From assembly GCF_030867095.1 (NCBI RefSeq), contig NC_081824.1, positions 237,300,719 to 237,364,718 of the forward strand: 64,000 nucleotides of DNA, in the 5' to 3' direction. The notes under the pieces were generated by a model. The model had not been told where the DNA came from and made no database searches. It was given only the letters and a program-made list of their open reading frames with translations. Shown here piece after piece: positions 45,580-57,830 of the stretch. The stretch is from Alligator mississippiensis (lineage: Eukaryota; Chordata; Crocodylia; Alligatoridae). Numbering within the stretch: the stretch's first letter is position 1; every line of letters begins with the position of its first letter. The position numbers and the translations under genes are program-made.

Positions 45580-48500
45580 ATAGATATATGTATATGTGCT
45601 TCTGTTTTTACTACTAATTCTGATAGCAGATTTTTAAAAGAAAAAAATAACTCTCACATACTATCTGTACCAAACTCAGTTACTCATTTACTCACCCCAC
45701 ATAAAAAGGAATTCCCAAAGCATGACAGTAAGTTAATTGCACATCTTTGCAAAACCTGAATATCACTTTTGTTACTTTCATTATCACTCGTAATAAAATA
45801 ACACTTGCAATGCACATGATTCAGCAACGGGTAATTTCAGTCACCTTTATTGCTAACCCTGATGCAAAGACAGTGGTAACAGTTGAATGAGATAGTTTTG
45901 GACCATGACTTCAATAATGAATAATCCTGAAATTTAGAGCCATAGAATTTTGTAGGTTTGAGTCTCACTACGCATAGAGATTGCTGTCTTTTGGTTTAAC
46001 TGTGCATACTGTGAAACATCACAACTTCAAAATATCTCATTAAATATTTCTGCAATTAATTATACCCTTGATTCTTTGAGATTTTTAAATAACATGGGAT
46101 CTGGGTGGGATTGAGTGTTCAGTATATATTTATTTGTAGCATTACATTTGTATCAGATTGTGTCACAATTAACTTTCTATGTTAGACCTCTTTTCTCTTT
46201 AGGTTAGTTTCTGTAAAGCTATCAGCCATAGCTTTCTGTTCCTACTTGAGATTTCACACAAGGGACTTTGGATCAAAAATGAATTTCAGTTTGTTTTGAA
46301 AAAAGATGACATGAGCTTAGGCATTATAAAGTTTCAATATTTCCTAGTTTTGTTTGTACTTGATTTTTTTTTAAATCTTCCATTTAATTAATTCAGTTAA
46401 TTAATGGAGTCAATTCAGACTTTCCCCAGCATTGTCTATGCTTCAAAAGTACTCACATGCTAGATGTCCTTATGGAAGACAAATAAATGTGGAATTTCTA
46501 GACCTGGCCATTCAGGAGAGACAAAGGGGGGAAATTCCTTAAAAATGGGTAAAATGTCCTTTATTTTAAATTGTTGTAGCATGTCACACTTAGGTTATTT
46601 TACTTTCCCCCATTTCTATCTTTCTGTCAAAAAAGTCTGTTATGACAAAAGGCTGTACATCACAAATTTCGAGTGGTAGGGATAAAATTTTAGGATTTTG
46701 CCAAATAGTTCAAATCTACTCTAAAATACAAAATTTGATTTGTTCTAAGTGATGAAGTTGCAGCTACTATCCTAATAGTTAAAAAGAGAATACTGGTGTT
46801 GATAGAGATGGGATAAACTACAGTATTCACATTATTTTGGTCAACTGGGACAGAGGTAATTGTGGTTAAGAAAATATTTTTGCAGATGTAGCTGAGGACA
46901 AGGTTGCTAACCTAGAAGTGTCGGTTACTAAATGCATCAGGTTCTTACAAATTCTCTGCAAAACTGTTGTTGCAAGAAAAAAACCCCTAGAGACCTGATC
47001 GAGCTTGCACAGAAGCTAAATCAGGGTCTACAGCCTCCCGGGGGACCAAGAATTCACCGCACTGCTGCTCCTTTTGTGGCATACTTGGCTCTTCATGTTC
47101 ATTTGTAACTCCTTCCAAGCCTTCCTCAGTTTGAAGGAATGTTGTCCAGTATATTTTTAGCTGCTGTCTTTTCTCCTGGTAAGTGGCATGATGAGCCGCT
47201 GTGATGATGGTCTCATGCCTGAGAAGCCATGCATGTGGCTAGGGAATGGCTATGATATTAGAAGAGTGAGGTGTTTGAGGAGAGCAACAGGGACTGAGTT
47301 CAAGATGCTGCTTTATTCATAAGGTCTGGTGCAAAGGAGCCTAAACCCAGGCCCACTGTGGTGTTAGCTGGTGCCACCGTTGGTAGCTTAGTTTCACGTC
47401 CACTAACATGGCAGGCAGCTCTTTCACCACAAGACTTGGTGCCTCAGGCTGTGTATGATATGCCCTCCATGAGAATGTGGGCCATTGTGGGTTGCCTGGA
47501 TTGCAAAGCCAGAATCCAAATTAGCATATATGTTGAAGAGTGCTGCCTTCAATGCGCTACATACAGCCATGTCTTATTAAATCACCCTTTCCGGGAAAAG
47601 GTGGAAACATAGAAAGCAGCATGTTCTTTTCAAGCAGCAAAAACATTTTGTTTTTCAGAGGACTGATCCAAAAGAATTCCCCATGGATATAAAGCTGCTG
47701 GTTCTGTAAGGGTAGATCTTACTTGTGTGGTGTGTCTCTGACAAACTCTCTACTAGGGAGTTCCCACAGGTGGATGAGGAAGAACAGTAAGAAAGACGCA
47801 AGACTGTTTAAGAATACGGTAGTCTCCATTTTACGCCTTCCTTTTGGGATGGATATTCCTTTTGTTTGATTTTCCCCCTAGTTTATTAAGTGCATGTGTG
47901 GGAAGCTGTGAATATTTTAATCGGAGGGTTCAACAACAGCATAGGAACTCATTATATAAAGAGATCCCCTTTCCTCTATGACCTTGTGGGAGAGACCATA
48001 TGACTGTGCTGCAGTTTGCTAAAATACTAATAAGCGGAAAGCTAAAGAATACACTGTAAAGAGGGTTTGGGGTTTTTTAAATGTCTTTCTTCCAGTCCTT
48101 TCTGTGCTAAAACCAAAACACTTTTCAGAGTTATTAGGAACAGTTCCTGCAAGAGGTCTGTAGGGGGTGTTATTAATAAGGAAATGGAGCAGAGGGCAGC
48201 CTAGTAGAAATGCTTCAGTTTGAGATTAACTGTTTGCTAGATTTTACAATACAAACTGAAATCCTTACCTTCTTCTGGTCACCCTGTACTGATCTGACCA
48301 AGCTTAAGGTCTAAAAGACCCATTTAAAACTAAAATGAAGATGCTTGCTTTGATTTGATTCTAAGATCACATGGTTTGGTGCATTCTGTTTATGTGTGTT
48401 TCTGTTACATTAAAATAATTTATGACTAATTCATCCCTCCCCTCCCGAGTATTTTTCTTAAATTTAGTCCAGAAGAAGGAACTCTTGCCTCAAGACAGTA

Positions 48501-49504
48501 ATCCTGTATAACTGACCCCTGGCTTCAGGCTTCTTGCTCAATGCTTATATAAGCACATGCTTACTGCTTTCAGCAGGCATTTGTCCAAGGCACAGTCTAG
48601 TCCTTCTCTGTGCCTCAGACACAGGGGCTGGGGTAGGAATCATCTGCTGTCACCAGACTCCTGGTAGGAACTAAATTTGTCAGAACATGGTGACAGGGTG
48701 GAAACAGTATAATGATCTCTGTGGGAAATGTAAGTGTGGGCGCTGGGCCCCATGGGCATGGAAAACTGGCTGTCCCCTCCTCACACTGCAGAGACATTTA
48801 GAAATGTACACAAATGTTTTTAAAGCCAAACCCATTTTGTGCTGGTTCTGCAGCCTAGTGATGGCATTGTCTTCTTCTACACATGGCATGCCATCTTAGG
48901 ACTGAGCTAACCCAGGTCTCCTTTGTCTGAGAGTCATGGAGTGGGGTATGAACTTGGCTTGCTTGCCTATGGAAGAGGAAGAGTACTTACAACACACTCT
49001 CCAGCTAGCTCCAAGGGTAGTGCTGATATGGGTGAATCTGATACTGATATGGTCCAACCTTCCAGGTTCAAGGAGCAGAGACCCTTGCCTAGAAGGCTAA
49101 GGGAAAATAATGGGAGAATGGAGAGATTCCAGAGGATCCTCAGTCCCACCTCCCTCCCTTCACACATAAAGCCTAGATGTCTGTTCCCAGCATTTTGGAA
49201 ATTGTGCCACACCTGAGGGTCATGACCAGAGCGTCTCACTGGTGACACTCTCCTTCCCCTTGCTGTAAGGAGCCTCAGGCCTAATAGCCACGTTGCATAA
49301 TACCCAGGACTGAATGCAGAAGGTTTTTGTGCTGTTCTCTCTTAAATCCCTACACAATGTTAATGAAAATGGGTAAGTGCTGCATATCATAAGTTCAACT
49401 GAGTTTTTCTGTTTCCTGATTAAAGCTATAGGTGTACTGCAGCTATACTCATAAATGTAAACTCTGGGTTTCGGGACAAATAGGAATGAATACCAGGGTA
49501 AATC
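45580..49504. other. Unique AT-rich non-coding sequence
   Basis: Almost 4 kb without a repeat family I recognise and without a convincing exon. Confidence 0.5.
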
Positions 49505-49640
49505 TAATCAAAACTCGTGGAAGAGGTGATATAATTTATTAGACCGACTAGATATTTGGAAACTAATTCTTTTATTTATGTGCAAGCTTTCAGGCACAAC
49601 TCACCTTCCATCAGGCATGGGAGAGAGCAGAGATTGTAAA
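49505..49640 (-). mobile_element. Penelope-like element 3' region, degraded
   Basis: ATTTATTAGACCGAC (about 49534-49548, on +) followed 40 bases later by a hammerhead-like core. On the - strand that reads CTGATGG (49608-49614), a stem II-like segment, then GAAAGCTTGC. Same arrangement as at 57.3 kb, with one core base changed. Confidence 0.65.
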
Positions 49641-49884
49641 AGTTTTCCTAGGTAGAAATGAACATTCATATTTCACAGGAGAGCTTAAGGTGTGGTAAAG
49701 TCTCCTGTTTGGAATAGTTCATTTTGTCTAGGTTAGGCACAGAGAAAGATTGAATAAGTCTTTTTTACCTTGAAGTTGTCAGATGGCAAGAGGGTAAATC
49801 TAACTCACTATTCGGCAACCCAAGTAAAACTGCTGTCTATGTTTATTCCCTTGTCCATGCAAGAACCCAAGAGGGAGGGAAGGG

Positions 49885-50150
49885 AAGCTGTGGTGAGGGA
49901 TCTTGGCTGGGTTTCAGGAGACCTGGGGTCAATTCCTCACTTTATTAGAGACTCCTCATGTGACCTTGGGCAAATGATTTCACTTCTCTGTGCCTCAGAT
50001 CCCCATCACTACTATGGGGATAATAATACCCTTTACTTTCCGATTTGTCTGTTCAGATTGTAAGAGATTTCTTTTGTATGTAAGGACACTGCTTGGCACA
50101 ATGGGACTTTGAAGTCAGTAGGGGCTTCTGCGTATGATCATAATGTAAAT
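49885..50150 (+). repeat. MIR/L2-type SINE
   Basis: Contains the MIR core: TGTGACCTTGGGCAAATGAT near 49969, TCTCTGTGCCTCAG near 49985, then GGGGATAATAATACC near 50018. A B-box-like GGGGTCAATTCCTC lies upstream and an L2-like tail (CTTGGCACAATGGGAC) downstream. An ancient tRNA-derived family shared across amniotes. Confidence 0.85.
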
Positions 50151-50175
50151 GTTTAGTGTTAATCATAATTACACC

Positions 50176-53100
50176 ATCTCTTGAGTATTTAATAAAGGCA
50201 GACAAACAGACCCCACCCACTACATTCTTACAGAGTTTTACCCAGCATAGATTAACCTTCCTGCACCAGGGCTCTCTCAGACTTTTTGACCTGTTCCGAC
50301 CCGATACCAATTCAAACATAAGCACAATAATACTGAAATACAAGTGCAGGCTTTCTTAGCAATTCTCTGGAAATTCTGTTCCTTTGGACTATCAGCAGAA
50401 TTTATGAGCATGACCACCTCCCACTCTCTCATACCCAAACTTTAAACATCATACTGAGCAGTCAAGGACACCAGCCTAAAGTATTGACAGGAAAAGTAAC
50501 AGCCCCATATATCACTAGATTAACTGAGGATGTTTTACTATAAATGCTTGAAAAGTTATGCTCAAATATTCCGGGGAAACAGTCAGCTACATGTTCGTCT
50601 TCCTTTAATGAATCATGAAGAGACAAGGGTTCTCTCCGTGGTTAGAAAGCACAAAAAGTTATCTCTTTCTTTTCATTGGGACCATTTTCACTGATTTCGC
50701 TCTTACTCACTAGAAATTACTCTACTTACCCACAGATCCCAAAGCTTTGAGAACAAAACGTATTTAGCACTTCGTTTACCGTAGCCTTTTTTCCTACCAT
50801 GGCTGTCACAAGTAAATGTCACAAGCATTAGTAAAAGATGGGGGTTTTTGTTCAGTGAAAGAGCAACCCGTGAAATTTTAAATATGAATGCTAGTCACGG
50901 TAGGATAACTGTCATTTGCTCTGACCTGTAAAATGGTTGTGGGTTTCAACATTACTGGCTTTGTTAGTAAATGTGTAGCAAGAAGTACACCTTAGCCATT
51001 TGTTATGCAGGGCAGAAGTTGCAGAAACTCCATTGTAAGCAAGGCTTAGAAATCAATTGTTTAAAATTTGCTCTTTTCTGAAATATAGCACTTGGGAATT
51101 CAGTCAAGGATGATTTTTATTTTATGCTTAGTCATTTCTTATGTAAGCCTAGCTTAAAAAAAAAGATTGTAGCCATGTTGATGTGGAATTGAAAAAATGA
51201 AGTCAGCTAGTTTCAGGTATTTTTTCCACTTGGATAAATTTGCTCAGAATCTATTTTATTTGAAGCAAGTATGCAAATTATTAATTTATAGGCTGCTCAA
51301 CATATTATATACACATTTTGATTAAATTCTTTTTAAAATGTGCTAATGTGAACATTTAGTTTAGTAATTCTCATAGTGTTTTTTACTGTATGATGTACAT
51401 TGTAATAATTTTGTGATGATGTACATTATAGGCAAACATTACTAAATATAGGATTTTTTTCTGAGACAGCATTTACTACAGGATATTGAGTCAATATCCT
51501 GTTTTTTTAATGCAATTTATCCTAAAGTTCATCAGTTCTGTAAGTCAATAACACTTTTTTTTAAATCTTGGTTATTTAACTGACATTAATGGTTCTTTGA
51601 AATGCTCTCATTTAGGTGATAGACTTACTCAAGTTTTTCAGATGCACACATTAGCAATTCCAAAACAAACAAACGAAGTGTCCAGTTACTCAGGTGTTTT
51701 TGAAGGTCTGTGCTTGTTTATTTGTAGTATTTATATAAACCAAAGCAAATGTAACGAACCCAGAGGCAGATAATTTATGCTGTATAAATGGCAACAAAAT
51801 CTGATTTTTTTTTCATTAAGGAAAAAAAAATCTCCTATTATGCAAGATTAAGTTTATGATAAAAAAAAAGAGAAATGAGACTGTAAGATCACAGGCGAGT
51901 TTTAAGTTCACATTTCTTTGTTTTAGTCAACTTGTCTCACAACCCAAGTGCAGTATAAACATAGGGGTTTGGGTACTGCTGAGGAAGATAAAATATCTTG
52001 AGAGAGAATAATACCATGGTCGCCCAGCTGTGTCTTTTTCTTTGCTGTTTTTGGTGAAACTATGAACCACAAACACAAAGCTCAGATGATCTGTTCTTTT
52101 CACAAGAAGCCCGGAACAAAGTCTGTGCAGAATGTTGCATGATTTTTAGTTGTTAGGCACCAAAAACATATTATTTGACAATTTGTATGTCACTTCCTAG
52201 CTTACTTGGTTTTGCTTAATGTCCACCATTTCCCTCCTCTTCTTCTCACCACATAGGTCAGATTCTGGAATCTTTGCATGCAACAAACTAACATAGCAAG
52301 ATTCGTGGGTATGGGATTTGGACTGACTCCAGATTTGTACCTAAATAGGCTGATACCACTCCCTCATGTAGAAAACCTCAGGGTTGGTAGGAGGTACACT
52401 TCAAAGTTTTCTGAGAAAAGGTTTGTACCCTCATTAGAGAAGTGAGTATGAGGCCCACAGGTCTTGTGGGTGCCAAGAAACCACATGTCCTTGAACACCA
52501 CATCACTCCCCCTGTCTCCTGTGCATCTGTGAGACAGAGGATCTTGCGGAGGAGTCCATTAAGGGGTCATAGGGTGTTCTCTAACACAGGAAGCTTCTCA
52601 TAGGGATTCGCATATCAGGAGAGTAAAACTCAGCAGGACTGGGGAAGGACTCAAGATCAAGCAGGGAGAACAGAACTGTTGAGGCACCTAAGCACCTCCT
52701 TCTCCCCTGGCTTTTGCTTGGGGAAGGGAGAAGCACATGCAGATCTCAGAACAGAGAGCAAGGCATGGTCAGCATTTGCTAGAAAGCACAGCTAATCTGT
52801 GGGAAACCAGCATTGCAGGTGGGTGTTGCTGAGTGTTTGCAAGGAACCCTGTCCTTATTTCTCAGCATTCTCTGTATTGCTCCGGGCTAATGGATTTCTG
52901 AGGAATCACAGACTGAACTCTACACTGGTACATGGGATGGTTTTAGCACAGTTTAGCTTTGGGAGGGGAAATCAATTCTGTCTGGTCATCACCCTGAGGA
53001 CACTGAATCGTTAACAGAGTATAGGAGTAGACATGGGTCCAGTTAAGCTGGTTTTTCCTGTTCTTTGAAAAGCCATTAGTGTGGGGGCTAAGAGTACTGG

Positions 53101-54104
53101 CAGGCTAGCACCTTCTAAGCACTGTCTTCTAGTTCTGGCTAATGGTAATCTTGGCAACCAGATACACCAACTGAAGCCAAGTTTAATGTCAGACCATGTC
53201 CAAACTTTCCTTAGACATCCAGCAAGAGATGTTTTTTCCTCTGTGGCCAAAAAGACCATTGTTTGCTACTGTTTGCACTTTGAAAAACTGTTTTTCAAAA
53301 AAGCGGTACCCTGGTTTGGCATAGTCCATACTGCCAGTTTAGGTGGAAATTTGACTGTAGACATGGTTCCCACATTTGCTTTAACGTAGTGTACCTTGCA
53401 TTAAGGATGGATGGCCAGAGTTAACACTTCACTTCCCAAGCAGCCTCATGGAAAAAATCAAAACACTCATGGAGTAAAGTACTATTCAACATAAATAATG
53501 GTATTAGCACCTGGCCTTTGATATTTAACTTTGACACTGCTGCACTGCACTGGCAATTAACTGAAATACCACAACTGAGTAAAGAATTTGCTTAGGTTTT
53601 GATCATGACACTTTCATTTATAGAGTGTTTTCCATTTTCTAAATATTGTGGAAACATCTTGATTTCTATTCCTGAATGCTACTTGTTTTATATGGGTTGT
53701 TGGTTTTTTTAATATAAAATTTTGAGGAAAAAGAATACAGATATTTCCTGGTAGAAAGGTCACCCCTGATAAATCAACTTTTGTGAAAAGTCACTCCACA
53801 TTGGTCTTCAAAAACTAAGAGTTTGGGACAATTTTCACCTGTATCTCAAAACTTTTGATAAATACTGTCATGGTGACTGCTTTGTGTTATGGTGACTGCC
53901 TTGTGTGTGCATCCTTTATGTGCAACTGGTATCGGTTATGTATGCATGACCCCTTCCCTAACTATTGTTTTAGTGATTAACATCCAGGCAAAATGCTACC
54001 AATACACTGGTTTGCACTGACTTTCACAAGTGTAAGTGGTTATGCAGCAGAAACAGATCCAAAGAGTCAAGTGGCCCAGGGAGCAAAGTTTCTGGAGCTT
54101 ATAG
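50176..54104. other. Unique AT-rich non-coding sequence, including a candidate conserved element
   Basis: No repeats recognised apart from a 21-bp hairpin near 51480-51500 and a short tandem pair (ATGGTGACTGC) near 53871. About 50820-51700 is AT-rich and free of repeats. Confidence 0.5.
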
Positions 54105-54150
54105 CTAAGGTGACCATATGGGAGAAGGGAAATCTGGGACACTCCCATCG
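54105..54150 (+). repeat. Possible DNA transposon end
   Basis: AAGGTGACCATATGGGAGAA and the following TCTGGGACA resemble a common sauropsid hAT-type terminus (GGTGACCA...GGGACA). Only a fragment. Confidence 0.3.
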
Positions 54151-55094
54151 CCCCCTCACAAGTCAGCAGCACTGCTGCAGGCAGAGGCAGGGGCAGGGTG
54201 GTGTGGGGTGCTGGGAACCCTGAGAACATTTCCCAGTGGCCAGTGCTGTGGTGTCTCTGGGAGGCACCTGTGGGTAACTCTAAGACACAGATAGGGCTCT
54301 GTGTTGTGCTGGCAGCAGGCTCCACCCTGCATGGCTGGTAAGCAGTGCTTCCAAAGAGACTTCATACCAGATATGCACACCTCCCATCCTGCAGCTCTAT
54401 CATGGGATGTGGTTTGGCCCCAAGTAGGAGGGCTTAGCCCTACACACCAGTTATTTGCATACCCTTGTCTGAAATGAGTGTTTCAGGGACAGTTTATTTG
54501 GCCTCAGTATCCCAAACACCTACTGTAGAATGCACACAGGGTGCCTCAGAAATGTCTTCAGTCTTCAGGAGGTGTCTGGCTGTGCATTTATCACTGCACA
54601 CATCTCTTATTGCACTCAGACACAGACTCAAGTTTTCTCTGAGCCGTGGAGCTGTTGTCAGTGTTTTTAAAAAGAGGCTTCCTTCCAAAGTTTCTTGTTT
54701 AGCCTGTGATTAACAGAGAAGGGTTGAGGGAACAAGGCTTCTACTTACCGAAATACAAAAGTTCCCCCTCCTAACCAGAACAAAGGAGAAAACAGCACCA
54801 CCTGTCAGACTAATTTCCATTAGTTTTCTTTGCTTGGAAAGTGTAGACTTTTGCTCCTGAAATTGATACAGACTATGCATTGATGACATAGGAGAGCAAT
54901 TGGCAGGTGTGTTTTGATGCATGTCTGGGCAGCTTGGGTTTTGTATGTGCTACATACCTGTCCTTTGGTCTACTTCAAAAGTAAAATATTTGATCTTCAG
55001 AACTATTTTAATGACCCAGTAAAGGTTTTCAAGCAGGATCTAGACTCCTCCAGTAAGAGGAAAAGCCATCCAACCTTCTCTACAGTGGTGGTAA
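54151..55094. other. Unassigned non-coding sequence
   Basis: Nothing recognised. Confidence 0.45.
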
Positions 55095-55180
55095 AGCTAT
55101 GTTATAGAATCCTAAAAAAGAATCATAGTGTTGAAAGAGACATCAAGGGCCATCTGATCCAGTCTCCATATATTAAAGAT
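55095..55180 (-). repeat. CR1 3'-end fragment
   Basis: On + it reads TATAGAATCCTAAAAAAGAA, then TCATAGTGTTGAAAGAGACA and CCATCTGATCCAGTCT, a diverged reverse complement of the CR1 3' end. Confidence 0.7.
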
Positions 55181-55239
55181 CTTAACTGAGATAAACCATC
55201 ACATCATTCCAGAAAATCATGTGAAGGGTGTGTGACTTT

Positions 55240-55540
55240 TAATGCAGTATTTCTCAACCTGTGGGTTGTGACCCAGAAGTGGGTCTCAAGAATATGTGAA
55301 AGGGTTGCAGACAGATTTAAAAAATGGATCAACAAACTTTAAAAATGGTTTTGACTTCAAAAGAGAAGAATGTGGCAAATGGTGGCTTTTCCCTTGCAGG
55401 CTGGCAGAGTTCCAGCCTACAAGGGGCTGCTTGGGGCCCCTCATGTCCCACATACTCATCCCCTGCCCTACACACTGGGGGACTGGGGCCTGGGGGCGAG
55501 AAGCAGAGGGTCATGAGTGAGGGGCACTGGATCAGGACTG
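55240..55540 (+). mobile_element. hAT element, left end
   Basis: Starts with GTATTTCTCAACCTGTGGGT, then TGTGACCCAGAAGTGGGTCT, the pattern of a widespread hAT (Charlie-type) terminus. The right end was not found; the extent is approximate. Confidence 0.6.
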
Positions 55541-57304
55541 GCCATTGATGTTTACAAAAGGGTCCTGGTACAAAAAAAGCCGGTGTTGGAGTGACTTCTG
55601 CAGAAGTTATACTCAAGCATTTGGTGGTAGAATTGAGGTTTTTGAGTGCAGAGATATTTTTTTCCTTTTGGAAAATTTTCACCTTACACTTCTAATATTT
55701 TGCATCTCACAGATCATAAGAACTCTAAGGAATAAATTTGCATTTCCTTAAAATTAGTGTTTTCCCCTCACAGTTGCAAGATCAGTTAGTACAGCAGGTG
55801 TTTGTAGAGACACTAAGAAAACAACTGCTTGTTTAGAAAAAGTCCTCCTAGATGTCAAAACAAGTCTGATTTCATGTTGATCAGGTATTTGTCACAGTAC
55901 CTGTGCTCAAACAAATCAAGCTGCTGTAACTATGCCACAGTAGTGTTTTTTCACTAGCTGCCTAAGAGAGATTTAAAACTATTTCAGAATGACTCAGAAA
56001 TGAAGGAATAGGTTTGCTTAAAGAAACCACTGAGTTGAAAATACTATTGCCACTTATGATAGAAACAAGGAAAGCAGAAATGCAATTATGAAAACAATGT
56101 TTTTACTAGCAATAGGGTAATGATTCAAAGATTAACTAAGAGAAAGTGCAGCCCAAAGTACAGTAATGAAGCACTTGATGATAATTTTCTGGGCTAACTC
56201 CAATTCAAACCATCCTTTGGAAACACAGCTCAGCTACCAATTCGGAAAACCACCTTGTTATTTTTTCTATTCTGCAGGTACACAGCACACAAATTAGCAG
56301 TACTACTGGAAATCAGGGTGAACAAGGGTGAATAAAACTACCCTGAACATTGGAAACTCTAACTTCAAATTTTGACTTGGAAAAAGAGATTCTACATACA
56401 TTCAGTTTAGTATGAATGAAAGAAGCAGGTAACAAACTTTGGCTTTGTATGTGCAGTATTTTTCAGACATTTTGGACTCCCCTCTAGTTCAGATTCAGGC
56501 ATGGTTTCTATAGGAAACTAACTGAATCCATTACCCTGCCCACCTTCTGCCATAAGGGTTACACAGTCTGATCTGCATGTGGTTTCCTATGGGATCTCAT
56601 GCCAATGCATTTTTTTACTTCATTTTTGGAAGTAACTTGGAAATTTCCAAATTGAAGAGGCCACAGGGGTCCAGTGCAATGCTGGCTCCAAACCTGTTCC
56701 ATTGCTACAGCTCATTCGGATGGGGCCCAAGCAGGCTCCAGGGGCAGATCGGGGGGTTGGGGGGAAACACAGTGGTGTAGGTGCACACCCCTTTTGGATT
56801 GGGTGCACCACAGGAGCCTCTGGGGACATTTTTAAGTCTCTAAAACAGGTGAAAACCCCTCCTCCCTTCTCTTTGGTGGTCAGAGGCATGTCCCCTCCTC
56901 AGCCCCTTCCCCTCCCCCCTGCCTCTTGCTCCTTCTTTCCATGCTGTCCCAGGAGCAGGGGAAGCTCTGGAGCCATTTCTTCCCCGGAGGGGTGGCATGA
57001 GGTCTGGGCTCAACTTTGGATGGGGACAGTGGCAACAGAGCGGTGGGAGAGTAGTTTCCTCTCCATGCCCAATCCCACATCCCCACTGCTGCTATCTGGG
57101 CTCCATCCCCAGCTGAGCCTAGCCCCTGTACAGCCCAGCTGGGACAGGCAAAAGTGGCTAGGACCCCGCCCGCCTGCTCCCCCCCCAGCTGGGAAAGCAG
57201 CAGGCGGGGGAGAGCCAGGGTGAGAAAGCAGAGGCTGCTATAGCTGAGTACATCACTGGTAAAGTCTGAAGGTTGATTGAAGTGCTCTGGGTAATGTTGC
57301 AGGG
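55541..57304. other. Unassigned non-coding sequence with a GC-rich part
   Basis: Mostly AT-rich, with a GC-rich block at about 56700-57240. ORFs of 173 and 178 residues overlap there on opposite strands; their low-complexity proline- and serine-rich translations match no family I know. Confidence 0.45.
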
Positions 57305-57404
57305 GTTTAGGTTGTAGCCATGTTGGTCTAAGGACATAGGCAGACAAGGTTCCTTGGGTGAATTTGATATCTTTTATTAGACCAACCCAAATGGTTGGAG
57401 AATA

Positions 57405-57446
57405 GTTATTAAGCAAGCTTTCAGGTTCAAAAACCCTTCATCAGGC
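57405..57446 (-). ncRNA. Hammerhead ribozyme-like core
   Basis: On the - strand: CTGATGA (57438-57444), a 15-base stem II-like segment with one internal mismatch, GAAA (57419-57422), then GCTTGC able to form a 2-bp stem III. These are the invariant hammerhead core boxes in the correct order. I could not find convincing stem I pairing next to it, so self-cleavage by this copy is not claimed. Confidence 0.5.
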
Positions 57447-57529
57447 TGAGGAAGTTTCAGCAGTCGGTGTGTGCTCTTCCTGGATGGAATGAAAAGTAAA
57501 GAAACCAGGGGCTGGGCTGGGCTGGGCAG

Positions 57530-57826
57530 TCAGTTGCCAGGCAGATTGTAATGTATCAAAAATCCAATGTCTATGTTTAGTCCATGATCTCTAGTATCCA
57601 GCAGGTTGATGAAATGGAGTTCGTAGGCTGGTCTCTGGGAAGTATTGTGTAAGTTTCCCTTGAGGATCAGGACTGAGAGATTGGAGAGAGAGTGGCCCTC
57701 CTGTGAGAAATGTGCCCCCACCGGTAATTGGGTATTTCTGTCTTTGATGGATTTCCGCTGTGCATTCATTCTGGTGCACAGTTGTTGTTTGGTCTCTCCT
57801 ACATGTTGTGTGTTAAGATAGGACAT
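57530..57826 (-). pseudogene. GIY-YIG endonuclease fragment of a Penelope-like element
   Basis: 98-residue frame with family landmarks in order: HVGET (residues 8-12, the YIG part), a CTRMNAQRKSI helix (residues 17-27) whose usual His has become Gln, then PVGAHFSQEGHSLSNLSV and YELHFINLLDTRDHGLNID. The last block includes the conserved Glu. The reverse transcriptase and the first (GIY) part of the endonuclease are missing. The frame is open to a stop, so the insertion is not very old, but the protein could not act. Confidence 0.75.
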
Positions 57827-57830
57827 GCCT

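Larger units (their letters stand above)
57305..57830 (-). mobile_element. Penelope-like element, 3' part with GIY-YIG endonuclease end
   Basis: Penelope-like elements are retroelements whose protein joins a reverse transcriptase to a GIY-YIG endonuclease. This 5'-truncated copy keeps the endonuclease C-terminal half and the 3' non-coding region. The latter has an inverted repeat GTTGGTCTAA/TTAGACCAAC (57322-57331 and 57377-57386) and a hammerhead-like core. Two related fragments lie at 34.6 and 49.5 kb. Confidence 0.8.

Noticed and set aside
56702-57416. Overlapping 173- and 178-residue ORFs on opposite strands
   Set aside because: They result from GC-rich sequence with few stop codons; proline- and serine-rich translations without a family signature.
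57405-57446. A functional self-cleaving ribozyme
   Set aside because: Core boxes are present but I could not find stem I pairing in the adjacent sequence, so only a core-like motif is reported.
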